Under the pieces are notes generated by a model. It was given only the letters and a program-made list of their open reading frames with translations. It had not been told where the DNA came from and ran no database searches. This document shows, in pieces, positions 14,071 through 21,537 of a stretch of DNA of 21,687 nt. The DNA comes from a bacterium (GTDB lineage Bacteria; UBP15; UBA6099; DSWB01), in assembly GCA_020061125.1 (NCBI GenBank), contig JAGUYV010000489.1:1-21687 (forward strand), given 5' to 3'. The position numbers and the translations under genes are program-made. The stretch's first letter is position 1. Every line of letters starts with the position of its first letter.

Positions 14071-16632
14071 ATGAAGGATTACGACTTCTCTCAAATCGAA
14101 AATAAATGGCAGAAAGCCTGGGAAGACGACAAGACCTTTTCCCGCGAACTGCCGGACCGCAGGGGCAAATACTATGTGCTCGAAATGTTCCCCTACCCCA
14201 GCGGCAAGCTGCACATGGGCCATGTGCGCAACTACTCCATCGGCGACGCCCTGGCCCGCTTCAAGCGCATGAACGGTTTCGACCTCATGTACCCCATGGG
14301 CTACGACGCCCTGGGCCTGCCCGCGGAAAACGCCGCCATCAAGCACCAGACCCACCCGCGCGAATGGACCGAGTCCTGCATCGCCACCATGATGGACCAG
14401 CAGAAAGCGCTGGGCCTGTCCTACGACTGGTCCCGGTTCCTGGCCACCTGCCGCCCGGACTACTACCGCTGGAACCAGTGGTTCTTCCTCAAGCTGCTGG
14501 AAAAGGGCCAGGCCTACCGCCGCGAAGCGCCCATCAACTGGTGCGGCGACTGCGGCACCGTGCTCGCCAACGAGCAGGTCATTGACGGCTGCTGCTGGCG
14601 CTGCGACGGTCCCGTGGTGCAGAAAAACCTCGAACAGTGGTTCCTGCGGATCACGGATTACGCCGAGGAACTCCTCGCCGATATTGACACCCTCACCGGC
14701 TGGCCCGAGTCCGTGAAGACCATGCAGCGCAACTGGATCGGCAAGTCCCACGGCGCCATGGTCAATTTCAGGGACCGCGACACCGGCGCGCCCATCCCCA
14801 TCTTCACCACCCGGCCCGACACCCTCTACGGCGTGCGCTTCATGGTCTACGCCCCCGAACACCCGGATGTGCTCAAGATGGCGCAGGGCACGGACCGCGA
14901 GCAGGAGGTGCGCGCGTTCGTGGACAAGGCCATGAACCAGGACAAGTACCAGCGCGCGGCCGACGACAAGGAAAAGGAAGGCGTGTTCCTGGGCCGTTAC
15001 GCCGTGAACCCGCTCAACGGCGACGAGGTGCCCATCTACACCGCCAATTTCGTGCTCATGGAATACGGCACCGGCATCATCATGGCCGTGCCCGCGCACG
15101 ATCAGCGCGACTTCGAGTTCGCCAAAAAATACGGCATCGGCATCAAGGTGGTCATCTCCCCGCCCGGAGAACAGCTCAAGGAATCGGACATGGATCGCGC
15201 CTTCGTGGAGCGTGGAACACTGGTCAGCTCCGGCCCCTTCGACGGAATGGACAACGAAGAGGCCAAAGAGAAAATAGCCCTGTACCTCGAGGAGCAGGGC
15301 ATTGGCAGCCGCACCGTGCAGTACAAGCTGCGCGACTGGCTCATCTCGCGCCAGCGCTACTGGGGCACCATCATCCCGGTCATTTACTGCGCCAAATGCG
15401 GCATTGTGCCCGTGCCCGAGGATCAGCTTCCGGTCACCTTCCCGGACGATGTGAAATTCACGGGCCAGGGCAACCCCCTGCTCTCCAGCGAATCCTTTGT
15501 GAAAACCGAGTGCCCGTCGTGCGGCGGCCCGGCGCGCCGCGAAACCGACACCATGGACACCTTCATTGACAGTTCCTGGTACTACTTCCGCTATTGCAGC
15601 GCGGACTACGACAAGGGCATGTTCCGCCGCGAGGACATTGACCGCTACATGCCCGTGGACCAGTACATCGGCGGCATCGAGCACGCCATCCTCCACCTGC
15701 TCTACAGCCGCTACTTCACCAAGGCCCTGCGCGACTGCGGCCTCACCTCCGTGAGCGAACCGTTCACCAACCTGCTCTGCCAGGGCATGGTCACGCACGA
15801 GACTTACAAGGACGCAACCGGCAACTGGCTGTACCCCGCGGAGATCGTGAAAAAAGACGGCGGGGTGTTCAAGCTCGACGACGATTCCCCGGTGTCCGTG
15901 GGCCGCGTCGAAAAAATGTCCAAGTCCAAGAACAATGTGGTGGACCCCGGCAACATCATCGGCGAATACGGCGCGGACACGGCGCGCATGTTCATCCTCT
16001 TCGCCTCGCCCCCGGAAAAGCAGCTCGAATGGACGGACGCGGGCGCGCAGGGCGCTCACCGGTTTCTCAAGCGCGTGTGGAACACCGTGCAGTCCGTGGC
16101 CGAAAAGCTACAGGACACCAACCCGGCGTCCGGTGAAATTGACGGCGGCATTCTGCGCCTCACGCACAAGACCGTCAAGCGCGTGACCGCGGACATCGGC
16201 GAGCGCATGAATTTCAACACGGCCATCGCCGCGCTCATGGAATGGCTCAACGCGTTCACGGCGTATGCGGGTGCGGACGGCGCGGACCCGGCCACGCTCC
16301 GCTACGGCGCCGAAACCTTCCTGCACCTGCTCCTGCCCTTTGCCCCGCACATCGCCGAGGAACTCTGGCGTGACCTCGGCCACGACGACATGCTGTCGCT
16401 GCGCCCCTGGCCCGCGTTCGACCCCGCCCTCACCCTGGACGAGGAAATCGAGATCCCCGTGCAGGTCAACGGCAAAATCCGCGGCAAGCTCACCGTGCCG
16501 CGCGATGCGCCCCAGGACGGCGTGCTGGCCCAGGCCCTGGAAATTGACAATGTCAGGGCGCACACGGACGGCAAAACCATCATCAAGAAAATTCTGGTGC
16601 CAAACAAAATCGTCACCATTGTGGTCAAATAA
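14071..16632 (+). CDS. leuS: Leucyl-tRNA synthetase
   Basis: This 853-aa class I aminoacyl-tRNA synthetase charges tRNA-Leu with leucine in the cytoplasm. The HIGH-type motif is HMGH (48-51, in the context [10 protein letters not shown]) and the KMSKS loop is intact (615-619, followed by KNNVV). The first Cys-rich knuckle ([12 protein letters not shown] with CCWRC) and a second (YCAKCG with CPSCGG) are present, as is the CP1 editing domain (about 225-420). The Leu-specific tail ends in a Val-Asn-Gly-Lys-Ile-Arg-Gly-Lys stretch typical of bacterial LeuRS. Length is normal for bacteria. The ATG at 14071 has an imperfect GAGG (14058-14061) about 9 nt upstream. It is flanked by terminators on both sides, so it is probably monocistronic. 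Confidence 0.97.
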   Translation: MKDYDFSQIENKWQKAWEDDKTFSRELPDRRGKYYVLEMFPYPSGKLHMGHVRNYSIGDALARFKRMNGFDLMYPMGYDALGLPAENAAIKHQTHPREWTESCIATMMDQQKALGLSYDWSRFLATCRPDYYRWNQWFFLKLLEKGQAYRREAPINWCGDCGTVLANEQVIDGCCWRCDGPVVQKNLEQWFLRITDYAEELLADIDTLTGWPESVKTMQRNWIGKSHGAMVNFRDRDTGAPIPIFTTRPDTLYGVRFMVYAPEHPDVLKMAQGTDREQEVRAFVDKAMNQDKYQRAADDKEKEGVFLGRYAVNPLNGDEVPIYTANFVLMEYGTGIIMAVPAHDQRDFEFAKKYGIGIKVVISPPGEQLKESDMDRAFVERGTLVSSGPFDGMDNEEAKEKIALYLEEQGIGSRTVQYKLRDWLISRQRYWGTIIPVIYCAKCGIVPVPEDQLPVTFPDDVKFTGQGNPLLSSESFVKTECPSCGGPARRETDTMDTFIDSSWYYFRYCSADYDKGMFRREDIDRYMPVDQYIGGIEHAILHLLYSRYFTKALRDCGLTSVSEPFTNLLCQGMVTHETYKDATGNWLYPAEIVKKDGGVFKLDDDSPVSVGRVEKMSKSKNNVVDPGNIIGEYGADTARMFILFASPPEKQLEWTDAGAQGAHRFLKRVWNTVQSVAEKLQDTNPASGEIDGGILRLTHKTVKRVTADIGERMNFNTAIAALMEWLNAFTAYAGADGADPATLRYGAETFLHLLLPFAPHIAEELWRDLGHDDMLSLRPWPAFDPALTLDEEIEIPVQVNGKIRGKLTVPRDAPQDGVLAQALEIDNVRAHTDGKTIIKKILVPNKIVTIVVK

Positions 16633-16664
16633 CAGGCTGCGAATTCTCACGACAGAATAAACAC

Positions 16665-16693
16665 AGGCCCCCCGCGCAAGCGGGGGGCCTTTC
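16665..16693. terminator. Strong bidirectional terminator between leuS and the amidase gene
   Basis: A perfect 11-bp stem (AGGCCCCCCGC / GCGGGGGGCCT) with a GCAA tetraloop lies 32 nt after leuS and 29 nt beyond the amidase stop. Short T-rich stretches follow on both strands (TTTC on plus, GTGTTTATT on minus). It can serve the two convergent genes. Confidence 0.75.
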
Positions 16694-16719
16694 AATTCCC
16701 GGCAGATCATTTCAAAAAC

Positions 16720-17643
16720 TCACAGGGCGACGGTTTGCAGCCCGCACTCGGCGATGAGTTGCCGGAACGGGAACGCTGGGCCGAGGTCGTACTTGTCCGC
16801 GCGGAACATCTGGTGCGTGGCCACGCCCTTGAAATCGCGCATGGCGGGTAACTGGCAGGACAAGAAATCCGCGGGAATGCGCCTCGGGATGCGGTACTGC
16901 GCCAGGAGCCAGTTCACGAGCGCGCACACGGCCGCAACCTGCACGGGCGGAAATGCGGCCCCGCCGTGCGCGTCCCGGTTCCCGCCCGGCACGACCTTGT
17001 CCGCGCTCCACGCCCGGCCCGTGTAATCCGTCCATTTCCCGTTCCGGTTCCACACCGGGCCGATGTTCACGATTTCAATGGCTATGGAACGCTTGTCGTG
17101 CCGGTTGTTCCGCGAATGCGCGCCCCTCACGCCCAGATGCGGCGCCCAGAACTTTTCGTCGAACAGGCGGCGGATGGCCCCGTTCGTGTCCACGAGAAAC
17201 GGCGCGGCCACCCTGCCCGGCTGCCTGAAGGTGTTGTACGCGCTCTCCCAGGTGTAGCCCGCGGTGAAGTGCAGCACGATGAGGTCTTTGTGATAGGCTT
17301 CCTTCCAGAAGTCCCCGGAGCCGAGCGGCTTTTCGAGCACAGCGGGCTTTGCGGGAGCGAGGCCCGAGCGCGGAGCGTCCGAGGCCTGTGTTTTGGACAC
17401 AAGCGCGGCCGTGTCCCTGTCACCATGCGGCATGTCCGCGATGGCGGGCCGCGCGGGGTCCGCGCTCCCGTTCCAGGTGCCCGGAAGTTTCAGCGCCTGC
17501 CCCGCGCGGATCCAGTCCGGATCCGCAATCCCGTTGGCCGCCAGAACCATGTCCAGCAGCCGCGTGTCGAACCGGCCGTAGTATCTGCGGATGATTTGCG
17601 ACAGAGTTTCGCCGCTGCTTACAGTGTGTGATTTCATTGCCAT
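16720..17643 (-). CDS. LysM-domain N-acetylmuramoyl-L-alanine amidase without signal peptide
   Basis: This 307-aa protein starts at the ATG at 17643, with AGGT about 5 nt upstream. An N-terminal LysM (about 4-54: SHTVSSGETLSQI ... AGQALKLP) should bind peptidoglycan. After a Pro/Ala-rich linker, an Amidase_2/PGRP-like domain (about 115-295) carries the Zn ligand H125 (LHFTAG), the catalytic-type E190 (AIEIVNIG), H277 (THQMF) and D286 (KYDLGPAF). The expected GHRD-x-x-PGRKxDPG motif is thus altered to a THQMFRADKYDLGP form. Such enzymes cut the MurNAc-L-Ala bond. No signal peptide, Tat motif or lipobox is present, unlike housekeeping amidases. That fits a phage-type endolysin, a holin-dependent lysin or a non-classical export route. 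No phage genes are adjacent, and it is convergent with leuS. Confidence 0.82.
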   Translation of the reverse strand: MAMKSHTVSSGETLSQIIRRYYGRFDTRLLDMVLAANGIADPDWIRAGQALKLPGTWNGSADPARPAIADMPHGDRDTAALVSKTQASDAPRSGLAPAKPAVLEKPLGSGDFWKEAYHKDLIVLHFTAGYTWESAYNTFRQPGRVAAPFLVDTNGAIRRLFDEKFWAPHLGVRGAHSRNNRHDKRSIAIEIVNIGPVWNRNGKWTDYTGRAWSADKVVPGGNRDAHGGAAFPPVQVAAVCALVNWLLAQYRIPRRIPADFLSCQLPAMRDFKGVATHQMFRADKYDLGPAFPFRQLIAECGLQTVAL

Positions 17644-17649
17644 GGCGCA

Positions 17650-17662
17650 CCTCGCATCGAGG
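17650..17662 (-). promoter_or_regulatory. Small hairpin covering the amidase SD
   Basis: In the minus-strand transcript, CCTCG-ATG-CGAGG forms a 5-bp hairpin whose 3' arm includes the AGG of the amidase SD. It starts 6 nt upstream of the ATG at 17643. It could moderate initiation, but a stem this short may be coincidental. Confidence 0.3.
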
Positions 17663-17883
17663 AGATGACCGCGCGACCCTGCCACCCAACCGTCTCGCGC
17701 GCCTTGCGCCCTGTGCTGTGATTCCACAAACAGAATATCATGGATATGTATTTTTGTACAGTATATTCAAAAAATTATTCGTGGCTCAAAACAGCCCGGA
17801 TTTCCTGCCGCCTCTCCAGGCCGCCGGTTTTTTTTCTTCCATTGAAACATTTTTCACAATCCGCGGGTTTAGACGAAGTAATA

Positions 17884-18693
17884 ATGAGAACCGTTATCAA
17901 TAAAAACGCCCTGGACAAACTTCACAGGCGGTTTCACCGCCGGGAGTTCGTGTCCCCTGATCCCCTTGAAGTTCTGTACAATTACGATGTGGTCGAAGAC
18001 CGTGAGATTGCGGGGCTGATTGCATCGTGCCTTGCTTACGGGCGGGTCGCCCAGATTCTGAAAACAGTGGTTGCGGTTCTGGAAGTGATGGGGCCGTCGC
18101 CACGCCGTTACATTGAATCCGCACGGCTCGCGCGGCTGCGGCGCGACTTCTCGGGATTCAAATACCGGTTCACCACGGAGCAGGAGATGATTGCGCTGCT
18201 GCGGGGCGCGGGCGGCATGGCGCGGCGCCACGGCAGCCTGGACCGGTGCATGGCGCATTTGCTGGGACAGAACGAGGACGATCCCCAGGCCGCTCTGTGC
18301 GCGTTTTCCGCGGAATTGAACCGGCACGCGGACCGCGCGTGCACCAGCCTCGCCCCGGACCCCGCACAGGGCAGCGCCTGCAAGAGGCTGAACCTGTACC
18401 TCCGCTGGATGGTGCGGCGCGACGAAGTGGACCCCGGCGGCTGGACAAGCCTCGACCCGGCGCAGCTCACCATTCCCCTGGACACGCACATGCACCGCAT
18501 CTGCCGCGCCATGGGCCTCACGCAAAGAAACGCAGCGGACTTGAAGACCGCGCAGGAAATCACGGACGCATTCCGCGCCATCGCGCCGCGCGACCCCGTG
18601 AAATACGATTTCGCCATCACGCGCATCGGCATCCGCCGCGACATGACCCTGGAGAGTTTTCTTCGGGACTATCACGCCGCCGGAGCGGCCTGA
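17884..18693 (+). CDS. TIGR02757/DUF2400 family protein
   Basis: This 269-aa soluble protein of unknown biochemical function belongs to the TIGR02757 family. The diagnostic N-terminal segment is clear: a basic RRF/RREFVSPDPLEVLY region, then EDREIAGLIASCLAYGRV and QILKTV. The C-terminal half has LNLYLRWMVR, a TIPLDTHMHR motif and DPVKYDFAITRIG, which the family also conserves. Its helical layout with an LDTH-type motif recalls helix-hairpin-helix DNA glycosylases, but no activity can be claimed. The ATG at 17884 is chosen because it precedes the conserved region and gives normal family length; SD support is weak (GAAG). The frame is open upstream to 17740, but that AT-rich part has no family similarity and probably holds the promoter. 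It stands alone between the amidase and the oxygen-defence cluster. Confidence 0.8.
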   Translation: MRTVINKNALDKLHRRFHRREFVSPDPLEVLYNYDVVEDREIAGLIASCLAYGRVAQILKTVVAVLEVMGPSPRRYIESARLARLRRDFSGFKYRFTTEQEMIALLRGAGGMARRHGSLDRCMAHLLGQNEDDPQAALCAFSAELNRHADRACTSLAPDPAQGSACKRLNLYLRWMVRRDEVDPGGWTSLDPAQLTIPLDTHMHRICRAMGLTQRNAADLKTAQEITDAFRAIAPRDPVKYDFAITRIGIRRDMTLESFLRDYHAAGAA

Positions 18694-18713
18694 AATAAAC
18701 GCTCGCGCCTACC

Positions 18714-18741
18714 TTGTCTTGCGGCAAACGCGATTTATAGT
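18714..18741 (+). promoter_or_regulatory. Promoter of the perR-rubrerythrin operon
   Basis: A -35 TTGTCT (18714-18719) and -10 TATAGT (18736-18741) are separated by 16 nt, with four and five of six matches to sigma70 consensus. The start would lie near 18748. The -10 is embedded in a PerR-box-like palindrome, as expected for autorepression. Confidence 0.6.
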
Positions 18742-18749
18742 GACAATAA
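18735..18749. promoter_or_regulatory. PerR-box-like operator over the -10 element
   Basis: TTATAGTGACAATAA matches the PerR box consensus TTATAATTATTATAA at 11 of 15 positions. It is nearly palindromic, with two mismatched pairs around a central base. It overlaps the -10 of the promoter of the PerR-type gene, so bound repressor would block RNA polymerase. This supports autoregulation and peroxide-induced expression of the downstream rubrerythrin. Confidence 0.55.
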
Positions 18750-18751
18750 GT

Positions 18752-18770
18752 AGGAATGGGAATCATTATC
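18752..18770. promoter_or_regulatory. Fur-box-like element downstream of the start site
   Basis: AGGAATGGGAATCATTATC matches the 19-bp E. coli Fur box at 14 positions, with a perfect right half (AATCATTATC). It follows the PerR-like box by 2 bp. It may be a second half-operator for the same repressor or a site for another Fur-family protein. Confidence 0.4.
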
Positions 18771-18773
18771 AGA

Positions 18774-19253
18774 ATGACGAACGATAACACCATGAGAATG
18801 ACCAGGCAGCGCCAGGTCATCCTTGAAGAACTCAAAGCCATGCACACGCATCCCACGGCGGACGAACTGCACCGGCGCGTGCGCGCGCGCATGCCCAGCA
18901 TCAGCCTGGCCACGGTGTACCGGAACCTGAAGCTGCTGGCTGAAGCGGGATTCATCACCGAGATCCGCACTGTGGGCGTGCAGCGCCGGTACGAGGGCAA
19001 TGTGGATGATCACTATCATCTCACATGCGTGCGCTGCGGCCGCGTGGACGATGCGCCCGTGCCCGCGGATTCGGATCTCCAGGAAGCCGTGAACAACGCC
19101 ACGGGTTACCGAGTGCTTTCGCACCGCGTGGAGTTCCTCGGCGTGTGCCCGTCGTGCGAAAAGTCCTCAACCCAGAACCCCACCGCCCGATCCGGGCGGG
19201 GCAATCGTGTCTCTTATAAACAATCTCATAACCGAAAGGAGTTTTATCAATGA
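18774..19253 (+). CDS. Fur-family repressor, PerR-like
   Basis: This 159-aa Fur-superfamily regulator has the winged-helix domain (HPTADELHRRV ... LATVYRNLKLLAEAGFI) and a C-terminal dimerisation domain. The structural Zn site is complete (CVRCG and CPSCE). The regulatory metal site reads RRYEG, DHYH and GRVDD. The position equal to B. subtilis PerR Asp104 is Asp, as in peroxide-sensing PerR, whereas the Asp85 position is Glu. PerR-type peroxide sensing is therefore likely but not certain. It overlaps the rubrerythrin gene by 4 nt (ATGA). I prefer the ATG at 18774; the one at 18756 lies inside the Fur-box-like element with SD spacing too short, and 18792 is also possible. About 27 residues after the last Cys pair extend beyond the usual PerR end. 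Confidence 0.87.
   Translation: MTNDNTMRMTRQRQVILEELKAMHTHPTADELHRRVRARMPSISLATVYRNLKLLAEAGFITEIRTVGVQRRYEGNVDDHYHLTCVRCGRVDDAPVPADSDLQEAVNNATGYRVLSHRVEFLGVCPSCEKSSTQNPTARSGRGNRVSYKQSHNRKEFYQ
19183..19199 (+). promoter_or_regulatory. GC hairpin in the 3' end of the PerR-like gene
   Basis: A perfect 7-bp stem (CCGCCCG / CGGGCGG, loop ATC) lies inside the last codons of the PerR-like gene, 50 nt before the rubrerythrin ATG. No U-tract follows. It may be a processing or stabilising element that raises the downstream message over the regulator message. Confidence 0.35.
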
Positions 19254-19822
19254 ACATGAAAGGCTCGAAAACCGAACACAACCTGCTGGCGTCGTTCGCA
19301 GGGGAATCCCAGGCCCGGAACCGCTACACCTATTTCGCGGGCCAGGCAAAGAAGGAAGGCTTCATACAAATCGCGGACATCTTCGCGGAAACCGCGGACC
19401 ACGAGAAGGAACACGCCAAGCGCTTCTTCAAGCAGCTTCCCGGCGGCATGGTGGAGATCACCGCGGCGTATCCCGCGGGCGTGATCGGCAGCACAGCCGA
19501 GAACCTCAAGGCGTCGGCCGAGGGCGAAAACGAGGAGTGGACGCTCCTGTACCCCAAATTCGCGGAAATCGCGCGTGAGGAGGGCTTCGAGGAAGCCGCC
19601 ATCATCTGGGAAAAGGTTTCCATCGCGGAAAAGCAGCACGAGAACCGCTTCAGGGGCCTGCTGGCCAATGTGGAAGCGGGCACGGTGTTCAAGAAGGACA
19701 AGGCCGTGGTGTGGCGCTGCCGCAACTGCGGCTATCTGCACGAGGGCAACGAAGCGCCGCACAACTGCCCGGCCTGCGCGCATCCCCAGGCGCACTTCGA
19801 GCTTCTGGCGGAAAACTGGTAA
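19250..19822 (+). CDS. Rubrerythrin
   Basis: This 190-aa cytoplasmic non-haem iron protein reduces hydrogen peroxide to water using electrons from rubredoxin. The ferritin-like diiron domain (1-145) carries E19, E52-x-x-H55, E93, E96 and E127-x-x-H130. The C-terminal rubredoxin domain has C157-x-x-C160 and C173-x-x-C176 for the FeS4 centre. Length and order match classical Desulfovibrio-type rubrerythrins. The ATG at 19250 has AAAGGAG 8 nt upstream and overlaps the PerR-like gene by 4 nt, so translation is probably coupled and expression is controlled by the PerR-like operator upstream. This perR-rbr arrangement is known from anaerobes. Confidence 0.96.
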   Translation: MNMKGSKTEHNLLASFAGESQARNRYTYFAGQAKKEGFIQIADIFAETADHEKEHAKRFFKQLPGGMVEITAAYPAGVIGSTAENLKASAEGENEEWTLLYPKFAEIAREEGFEEAAIIWEKVSIAEKQHENRFRGLLANVEAGTVFKKDKAVVWRCRNCGYLHEGNEAPHNCPACAHPQAHFELLAENW

Positions 19823-19837
19823 TCACACGGCAATCCC

Positions 19838-19865
19838 GCGGGGCGGGCCGCAGCGCCCGCCCCGC
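19838..19865 (+). terminator. Strong GC hairpin after the rubrerythrin gene
   Basis: A perfect 11-bp stem (GCGGGGCGGGC / GCCCGCCCCGC, 6-nt loop) begins 16 nt after the rubrerythrin stop. The sequence after it is pyrimidine-rich (GTCTCCGCCCTTTTCCC) but has no immediate U-run. It may terminate partially or protect the rubrerythrin mRNA 3' end while allowing some read-through into the hemerythrin gene. Confidence 0.55.
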
Positions 19866-19910
19866 GTCTCCGCCCTTTTCCCTGAAACGCTTTGCCGGGG
19901 GGATGTTGCA

Positions 19911-20336
19911 ATGCCTTTCATGGAATGGACCGGACAATTCAGCGTGGGTGTGGACGCCATTGACGGCCAGCACCGGCATTTCTTCACGCTCATCAACACG
20001 CTCCATGCCGCGTTTCACCGCGGCGAGGGCGAATCCGAGCTGCGACAGACCATCGAGGAACTTGCGGACTACGCCGCGTTCCATTTCCAGTCCGAGGAAA
20101 ATTTGCTGCGCGAAATCAAATTTCCGCTCATGCTGAACCACGAGGACGAGCACAAGCGCTTCACCGCCAAAATCCAGGGGTTCCGCGACAAGCTGTCCTC
20201 GGGCAATTTCGCCATCACCGTGCCGCTCATGGATTTCATGAAGCAGTGGCTCTCCGGCCACATCCTCGGATCGGACAAGAAATACGCGGATTTCATTGCT
20301 GAAAATCACATTTCCATAAACGCATCCGGAGGCTGA
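19911..20336 (+). CDS. Bacteriohemerythrin
   Basis: This 141-aa single-domain hemerythrin binds O2 reversibly at a diiron site. All seven ligands are visible: H21, H58, E62, H77, H81, H117 and D122, within the family motifs GVDAIDGQH, HFQSEE, HEDEH and HILGSD. Length is typical of a stand-alone bacteriohemerythrin, with no fused methyl-accepting or cyclase domain. A GGGGGA run lies about 7 nt upstream of the ATG at 19911. It ends one base before the flavodiiron gene, so the two are translated from one message. That pairing suggests O2 capture and delivery to, or buffering for, the flavodiiron O2 reductase. The delivery role is inference. Confidence 0.94.
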   Translation: MPFMEWTGQFSVGVDAIDGQHRHFFTLINTLHAAFHRGEGESELRQTIEELADYAAFHFQSEENLLREIKFPLMLNHEDEHKRFTAKIQGFRDKLSSGNFAITVPLMDFMKQWLSGHILGSDKKYADFIAENHISINASGG

Positions 20337-20337
20337 C

Positions 20338-21528
20338 ATGTACACCATCGAAATTGCGGACAATCTTCACTGGGTGGGCGCCGTGGACTGGAACATCCGC
20401 GACTTCCACGGCTATTCCACGGAACGGGGAACCACTTACAATTCCTTCCTGCTACAGGACGAGAAGAACATTCTGTTCGATACGGTGAAAAAACCGTTCA
20501 CGCAGGATCTCCTGCACAACATCCGGCGGGTCATGGACCCGGAGAAAATTGACTATATTGTGGTGAACCATGTGGAGCCGGACCACTCCGGCGCCCTGCC
20601 CGAGATCCTCCGCGCGTGCAGGCCCGAGAAAATTTATTGTTCCCTCAACGGCAAAAAGGCGCTTGTCGCGCACTACCACGACGAGAACTGGCCCTTCGAG
20701 GTGGTTAAAACCGGGGACTCGTTGTCCGCGGGCAAACGCACGATCCAGTTCCTGGAAACGCGCATGCTGCACTGGCCGGACAGCATGTTCTCGTATCTTG
20801 TTGAAGACAAGATTCTGATTTCCAGCGACGCCTTCGGCCAGCACTGGGCCACGAGCGAGCGGTTCGCCGACCAGGTGGACGAGCCGGAGCTGTTCCGCCA
20901 CGCGGCCAAGTACTACGCCAACATCCTGCTGCTGTTCTCGTCCCATGTGCAGAAACTCCTGGCCACGGTCGGGGACCTGGGTCTGGAATTCAAAATGATC
21001 TGCCCGGATCACGGGCTGATCTGGCGCGAGAACCCGGAGAAGATCGTCGCGGCGTACGACAAGTGGAGCCGCCAGGAACCCGCGAACAAGGCGCTCATCA
21101 TTTACGATTCCATGTGGCAGAGCACCGAGAAGATGGCGCGCGGCGTGGCCCACGGCCTGCTGCAGGAGGGCGTCACGGTCAAGATGATGGACCTCAAATT
21201 GAACCACCGCAGCGACATCATGACCGAGGTGCTGGATGCGCGCGCCCTGCTGTTCGGATCGGCCACGCTCAACAACGGCATGATGCCCAATGTGGCGGAT
21301 TTCATGATGTACCTCCGGGGCCTGTCCCCGGCCAACAAGATCGGCGCGGCGTTCGGCTCGTACGGCTGGTCGGGCGAGGCGGTCAAGCTCATGAACGAGC
21401 GCATGCAGGAAATGAAGATAGAACTCGTGGACGAGGGCCTGCGCGTGAAGTTCGTGCCCACGCACGAGGATCTGGCTGCGTGCGTGGATCTGGGCGCGCG
21501 CGTGGGCAAGGCAATGAAACAGGGCTGA
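20338..21528 (+). CDS. A-type flavoprotein / flavodiiron O2 (or NO) reductase, FprA/ROO-like
   Basis: This 396-aa cytoplasmic enzyme reduces O2 to water (or NO to N2O) without releasing reactive species. The N-terminal metallo-beta-lactamase-like domain has the diiron ligands H78-x-E80-x-D82-H83, H145, D164 and H225. The C-terminal flavodoxin domain (about 252-393) begins with the FMN phosphate loop YDSMWQSTEKMA. No fused rubredoxin is present, so it should take electrons from a separate rubredoxin as Desulfovibrio ROO does. The ATG at 20338 has GGAGG 5 nt upstream, just after the hemerythrin stop. With PerR, rubrerythrin and hemerythrin it completes an O2 and peroxide defence cluster of an anaerobe. 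Confidence 0.95.
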   Translation: MYTIEIADNLHWVGAVDWNIRDFHGYSTERGTTYNSFLLQDEKNILFDTVKKPFTQDLLHNIRRVMDPEKIDYIVVNHVEPDHSGALPEILRACRPEKIYCSLNGKKALVAHYHDENWPFEVVKTGDSLSAGKRTIQFLETRMLHWPDSMFSYLVEDKILISSDAFGQHWATSERFADQVDEPELFRHAAKYYANILLLFSSHVQKLLATVGDLGLEFKMICPDHGLIWRENPEKIVAAYDKWSRQEPANKALIIYDSMWQSTEKMARGVAHGLLQEGVTVKMMDLKLNHRSDIMTEVLDARALLFGSATLNNGMMPNVADFMMYLRGLSPANKIGAAFGSYGWSGEAVKLMNERMQEMKIELVDEGLRVKFVPTHEDLAACVDLGARVGKAMKQG

Positions 21529-21537
21529 AACGGAGAT

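Noticed and set aside
17740-17883. N-terminal extension of the TIGR02757 protein from the ATG at 17740
   Set aside because: The 48 extra residues are encoded by AT-rich, spacer-like DNA, lack family similarity and make the protein longer than normal.
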